Assembly: GCA_946532885.1 (NCBI GenBank)
Contig: CAMNBP010000002.1
Location: 1 to 41,511 of the forward strand
DNA: 41,511 bases
Direction of reading: 5' to 3'
From: an uncultured Candidatus Saccharibacteria bacterium
GTDB taxonomy: Bacteria > Patescibacteriota > Saccharimonadia > Saccharimonadales > Saccharimonadaceae
Below the pieces are notes generated by a model. The model was not told the origin of the DNA. It searched no databases and saw nothing but the letters and a program-made list of their open reading frames with translations. Below are positions 37,748 through 41,511 of this stretch, one piece after another. The first letter of the stretch is position 1. Each line of letters begins with the position of its first letter. Both the position numbers and the translations under genes were made by a program.

Positions 37748-38962
37748 CTATCCTATTAACCTAAATATATCAAGGATTGTTACAATTAGCGCCAATACTA
37801 TAATTGCAATAAACGATCGCCCCACAATCTTTTCTTCGGTCTTTTTGGATAGGCGTTTCTTACGCAAACGTGCGATTGAAATCATCAACCAACGACCGCC
37901 ATCCAATGCTGGAATTGGCAAAACATTCATACAGGCCAACGATACGGATATCAATGCCACCAAGAAGAATAAATTACGTGGACCACTAGATGTAAAGGCC
38001 GGGAAAAGAATTCCTAATATACCTACCGGACCACTAACTGAATCTCCCGCCGCCTGCAGCTCTTCTGCGCCCTTCTGGCGTGTTTCTTCATTTCCGCTAA
38101 TCTGCTTTGCTGCACCATCTATCAAGTTCCAAATCATCATGCCTATACCCTTAAAGGTCTCTCCGGTCAATTGCAGCGTCGTCCCCAACCCAACGATCGG
38201 CGCGCTCCAGGTGCTTCGATAAATTGCTGATCCAGTAATTCCTGCGCCAAGCAAATATTCGCTTTCACTTGAATTCAATCGTACAGCCAAAGTAGACACT
38301 TCGCCACCGCGCACAATCGTCATAAAAATCTCTTCCCCAGCATGACGTTCATTAAAGCTCAATAAATCATCCGTCGAAAGAATTGCGGTTCTGTCTTCAC
38401 CTTCTGCCGTCTGCAATTGCGTAACAATGTCATCCTCCTTTAACAGCGCCACCGCGGCAGGACTATTGTCCATAATCGAACTGATCGTCACTGGCGTCTG
38501 CGGAATCTTCTCGACATCATTTTCCAGCACGAACTGATTACTCAAGAAATGCGGCATCCCCATGAATGCTAAGACCGTAAAAATCAAAAAAGCTACCAGC
38601 CAGTTCATCGCCACGCCACCAAATAGAATCTTTGTCTTCTGCCAGTAATTAGCTTTGCCAAACGTGCCCTTACGACTATCGTCATCGCTCTCACCGTGCA
38701 TCTGACAGAAACCACCAATCGGTAACCAGTTCAGGGAAATAATAAGTCCTTCGCCAGGCGCCTTATCCCACTCTTTGCGAGTCAGCTTACGCCATTTCTT
38801 ACCGACTTTTCGCCAAGCAATCGCGCGTGGCGGAAAACCAATACCGAACTCCTCAACATCAACCCCGTTGCGGCGTGCGGCAATAAAGTGCCCAAACTCA
38901 TGCGCCACCACCAAGAGCATTAACATTAATAACCCCACTAGTACTCCAACAAAAATCTCCAT
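37748..38962 (-). CDS. rseP: RIP metalloprotease (site-2 protease, RseP-like)
   Basis: VVAHEFGHFIAARRNGVDVEEFGIGFPPR, PDZ region, NVLPIPALDGGRWL; start moved to MEIFVGVLVG. Confidence 0.93.
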   Translation of the reverse strand: MEIFVGVLVGLLMLMLLVVAHEFGHFIAARRNGVDVEEFGIGFPPRAIAWRKVGKKWRKLTRKEWDKAPGEGLIISLNWLPIGGFCQMHGESDDDSRKGTFGKANYWQKTKILFGGVAMNWLVAFLIFTVLAFMGMPHFLSNQFVLENDVEKIPQTPVTISSIMDNSPAAVALLKEDDIVTQLQTAEGEDRTAILSTDDLLSFNERHAGEEIFMTIVRGGEVSTLAVRLNSSESEYLLGAGITGSAIYRSTWSAPIVGLGTTLQLTGETFKGIGMMIWNLIDGAAKQISGNEETRQKGAEELQAAGDSVSGPVGILGILFPAFTSSGPRNLFFLVALISVSLACMNVLPIPALDGGRWLMISIARLRKKRLSKKTEEKIVGRSFIAIIVLALIVTILDIFRLIG

Positions 38963-39002
38963 TACTATATATAATAGCACAGCCACAAGCATTTTACGGA
39001 CG

Positions 39003-39031
39003 AAAAAATATCCGCCGAAGCGGATATTTTT
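39003..39031. terminator. Hairpin terminator after rplU (minus strand)
   Basis: AAAAAATATCCGCCGAAGCGGATATTTTT. Confidence 0.85.
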
Positions 39032-39038
39032 AAGCTAT

Positions 39039-39350
39039 TTATTTGCCAATGCTCTCGATTTCGATCACACTGTATTTTTGGCGATGGCCGATTTCTTTGT
39101 GAACACGTTTCTTTGCTTTGTAGCGGATAACGCGGAGCTTTTCGCCAGCGACTTTTTCTTCTACGACCTTAGCCTTGACTTTCACTCCCTTAACCGTTGG
39201 CTCACCGACAGACGTCTTATCGCCATCAATTACGAGTAAAGCGTCCAAAGCGAGATCTTTAGTTCCTTCCGGGAGGAGGTCCACACGGAGGGTCTCTTTC
39301 TCAGCGACAACATATTGCTTGCCACCGATCTTTACGACTGCTTTCTTCAT
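39039..39350 (-). CDS. rplU: 50S ribosomal protein L21
   Basis: AVVKIGGKQYVVAEKETLRVDLL...YKAKKRVHKEIGHRQKYSVIEI. Confidence 0.95.
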   Translation of the reverse strand: MKKAVVKIGGKQYVVAEKETLRVDLLPEGTKDLALDALLVIDGDKTSVGEPTVKGVKVKAKVVEEKVAGEKLRVIRYKAKKRVHKEIGHRQKYSVIEIESIGK

Positions 39351-39428
39351 ATAATTCCTTTATTAGTCTTGCGTTATTTTATCAAAAAATCCCAGATAAA
39401 TCAAGCCCCCAACACTTTCACTACCAAG

Positions 39429-39466
39429 AAAAAGACTCCGCGATACCCAATTCGGAGTCTTTTTTG
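39429..39466. terminator. Hairpin terminator
   Basis: AAAAAGACTCCG...CGGAGTCTTTTTT. Confidence 0.8.
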
Positions 39467-39493
39467 TTCACAAGGAGTAAATATTATGAACGT

Positions 39494-40834
39494 TTATTTT
39501 TTGTTTTTATGAGTGGTTTTCTTATGTGAGGTACCAGCAGCTGCCTGTGCTTCTTCAAGTGCCTTTTGGCTATGGTACCAATAGGTTGTACCGACTACTA
39601 CTGCAATAATTGCCGTCACCGCTAACGCAATCTCTGCAGGACCTGTATGTGGCAACTCTTCCGGAGTTGTACAACCAGGTTCACCTGGCTGACATTCTGG
39701 TTCTGGTTCAGGCTCTTCTTCTTCCTGACAGCCAGTCTTTTCAACTTCAAATGTCGCATCATCACTGATTTCGCCTTCATTATAATCGGCATACATTCTA
39801 TTTGAATATTGGTGCGTGCCACATGTTTCATTCACAAGGATGTCGTCATTCACGCGCACCTGATAGGTTAATGTAATGCTTACACCTTCGCCATAATTAC
39901 CGAAGTTATAACCATTTTGCCCAATCAAATCAGACAATTTTTGCTTATTGCCAACACTATCTTCGTAATATGACGTACCTTCAATCAATGTAACGCCATT
40001 TGGCAACTTGTCATGCAATGTCACATTATTCAAAGTTGTCGTGCCGTTATTTGTAAAGACCACTTTATAAGTAAGCGTTTCGCCAGGTTGTGCGCTAACT
40101 TTATCAAAGAAATTTGTGCCATCTTTTGAAACACTCTTTACGATTTTTGCACCAACTTGCTCTGCGCGCACACGATAAATAATGTGGCCAGAGAATTCAC
40201 TACAGGCCGGCAACACGCCATCGAGCTTGTTATAGCCAAGGAATACACCATCACCAAACAAACCATCAGGCAAAACCGTACCAGCAGCGCCAAAACCGAA
40301 GTTGTTATAGATCTTTGCCGAAGCCGTAATATAGCGCAATGCTACATCTGCTTGCGAATCGGTCGTAAAGTATGCTTCATCCCACACTTGAGAAGGCGTA
40401 GCATTTGGCGAAGAAATAATAGCACTCACCTTGCCCTTACTCTTCGAATTTACCGTTTCGGAAAATTGGCTAGTCGCTACTGTCCCAGTTGCAATGCCAA
40501 CACCGCTCGCATTCAAGCTAGATTTAGCATTGTTGTGGAAGTAAATATATACCTCATATTCCTTGCCCGGAACTACTTTTACCTCATCACCAAACAGCAT
40601 ATCGCTATCCGCCTCACGCACACGTACGAAGTTGCGCTCATCACCAATCGCCGTGTTGTTAGTGATTGAGTTTAAGGTAATGTAGTCTGCCGGGTTTTCC
40701 ATCGTAAACGTTATACGATCCGGCCCCCATGCCCAGGTCGAAGCCGATGGCACTAATACCGTCGCGACTACCGCCGCTACCGCCCCGACCACTAATGGCC
40801 ATTTTTTAAATTTTGTATTTTTTTGTTTTTGCAT
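39494..40834 (-). CDS. Cell-surface protein with DUF11-like repeat domain and LPHTG sortase signal
   Basis: Signal peptide; AQPGETLTYKVVFTNNGTTTLNNVTLHDKLPNGV; EELPHTGPAEIALAVTAIIAVVVGTTYWYHSQ; AAGGAG RBS. Confidence 0.88.
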   Translation of the reverse strand: MQKQKNTKFKKWPLVVGAVAAVVATVLVPSASTWAWGPDRITFTMENPADYITLNSITNNTAIGDERNFVRVREADSDMLFGDEVKVVPGKEYEVYIYFHNNAKSSLNASGVGIATGTVATSQFSETVNSKSKGKVSAIISSPNATPSQVWDEAYFTTDSQADVALRYITASAKIYNNFGFGAAGTVLPDGLFGDGVFLGYNKLDGVLPACSEFSGHIIYRVRAEQVGAKIVKSVSKDGTNFFDKVSAQPGETLTYKVVFTNNGTTTLNNVTLHDKLPNGVTLIEGTSYYEDSVGNKQKLSDLIGQNGYNFGNYGEGVSITLTYQVRVNDDILVNETCGTHQYSNRMYADYNEGEISDDATFEVEKTGCQEEEEPEPEPECQPGEPGCTTPEELPHTGPAEIALAVTAIIAVVVGTTYWYHSQKALEEAQAAAGTSHKKTTHKNKK

Positions 40835-40873
40835 TTTTACTCCTTTTTATGGAACGAAATTAATGTTTTGCCG

Positions 40874-41511
40874 CTAGTTGCCCGGCTCGCTCGTTTCGGT
40901 AGTATCAGATTCACCGTTAGTACCATTCAAGAAAGCATTTAATTCAGCCGCCGCATCACTCTGTGGCTTAGACGGAGTTGCTTCGCCTGGATTACTTGGT
41001 GGCGTTGCGTTATCATTGTTCTCTGTAGCAGCTCGCGCTTCGGCAGGAGTCGTGTAATCATAGCTTCCGCTTTCTGCTATTTGTTCAGCAAGATCCGCAG
41101 CTCTTTTATTTGCCTCATCCACTTGTCTCTGTCTTTCTGCTTCAGCTCTTTCCGCTTCCTCAGAATTTACAATACCGTCAGAGCCACTTTCGGGTTTAAA
41201 ATTAGTGTCGCCATTATCGATAGAAGCCTGATTAGTCGGTGTTTCGCCAATTGCTTGCTGGCCGCCCAAACCATCTTCATCAATATCGATGATCTGGCCT
41301 GGCTCAGACTCCGCCGCCTTCGGCGCTGTAGGTGCAACCTCTGGGGCTTCGCCATTTGTGACACCCAAAATCTGATGATGATCGCCGACTGCCGCGGTTG
41401 TCGGATCCGTCTTATGTTCGTCTGGTCCAGGTTGATCTGGTCCAGGTCCTGGTTGGTCTGGTCCAGGTCCTGGTTGGTCTGGTCCAGGTCCTGGTTGGTC
41501 TGGTCCAGGTC
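40874..41511 (-). CDS. Partial CDS (5' end beyond window): secreted/disordered protein with DQPGPGP repeats
   Basis: The listed 164-aa ORF begins at TTG; the frame stays open through the PGPDQ repeat to the window edge. Confidence 0.75.
   Translation of the reverse strand, partial: PGPDQPGPGPDQPGPGPDQPGPGPDQPGPDEHKTDPTTAAVGDHHQILGVTNGEAPEVAPTAPKAAESEPGQIIDIDEDGLGGQQAIGETPTNQASIDNGDTNFKPESGSDGIVNSEEAERAEAERQRQVDEANKRAADLAEQIAESGSYDYTTPAEARAATENNDNATPPSNPGEATPSKPQSDAAAELNAFLNGTNGESDTTETSEPGN
41421..41511. repeat. 21-bp tandem repeat encoding DQPGPGP
   Basis: TGGTCCAGGTCCTGGTTGGTC repeated and running off the window. Confidence 0.92.

Noticed and set aside
1-41511. UGA recoding to glycine (as in some CPR lineages)
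   Set aside because: All recognised housekeeping ORFs are complete with standard stops and have no in-frame TGA at conserved Gly sites.

Overview
The window looks like a chromosomal segment of a Candidatus Saccharibacteria (TM7)/Patescibacteria-like genome that uses the standard genetic code. Taxonomy is inferred from gene content and protein style; no search was run. It is mostly housekeeping genes: eno, pgi, uvrC, secG, rel/spoT, uppS, xthA, glyQS, recO, xseA/xseB, rpmA, rplU, mutM, rseP and a holA-like gene. There are also envelope and surface genes: an OafA/SGNH acyltransferase, a sortase, an LPHTG-anchored DUF11-type protein, a PEGA-domain protein, a CDP-alcohol phosphatidyltransferase and several single-pass proteins with disordered cytoplasmic tails. 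Three tRNAs are visible: a partial Lys-TTT at the left edge, Leu-GAG and Leu-CAA. Many hairpin terminators separate convergent genes. The most interesting non-annotated signals are: (1) a 17-codon ORF, MNEYKYFIGGFKGGLRA, upstream of glycyl-tRNA synthetase with two Gly-Gly pairs, a candidate glycine-sensing leader peptide with no T-box motif; (2) a recurrent layout in which an (extended) -10 box lies 6-10 nt from the ATG of at least 13 genes, predicting widespread leaderless transcription; (3) an 18-bp divergent intergenic region that, with the two start codons, forms a 24-bp near-perfect palindrome carrying two overlapping -10 boxes; (4) an array of about four tRNA-3'-end copies, each ~68-bp unit also holding a degenerate inverted copy of the same tRNA tail.
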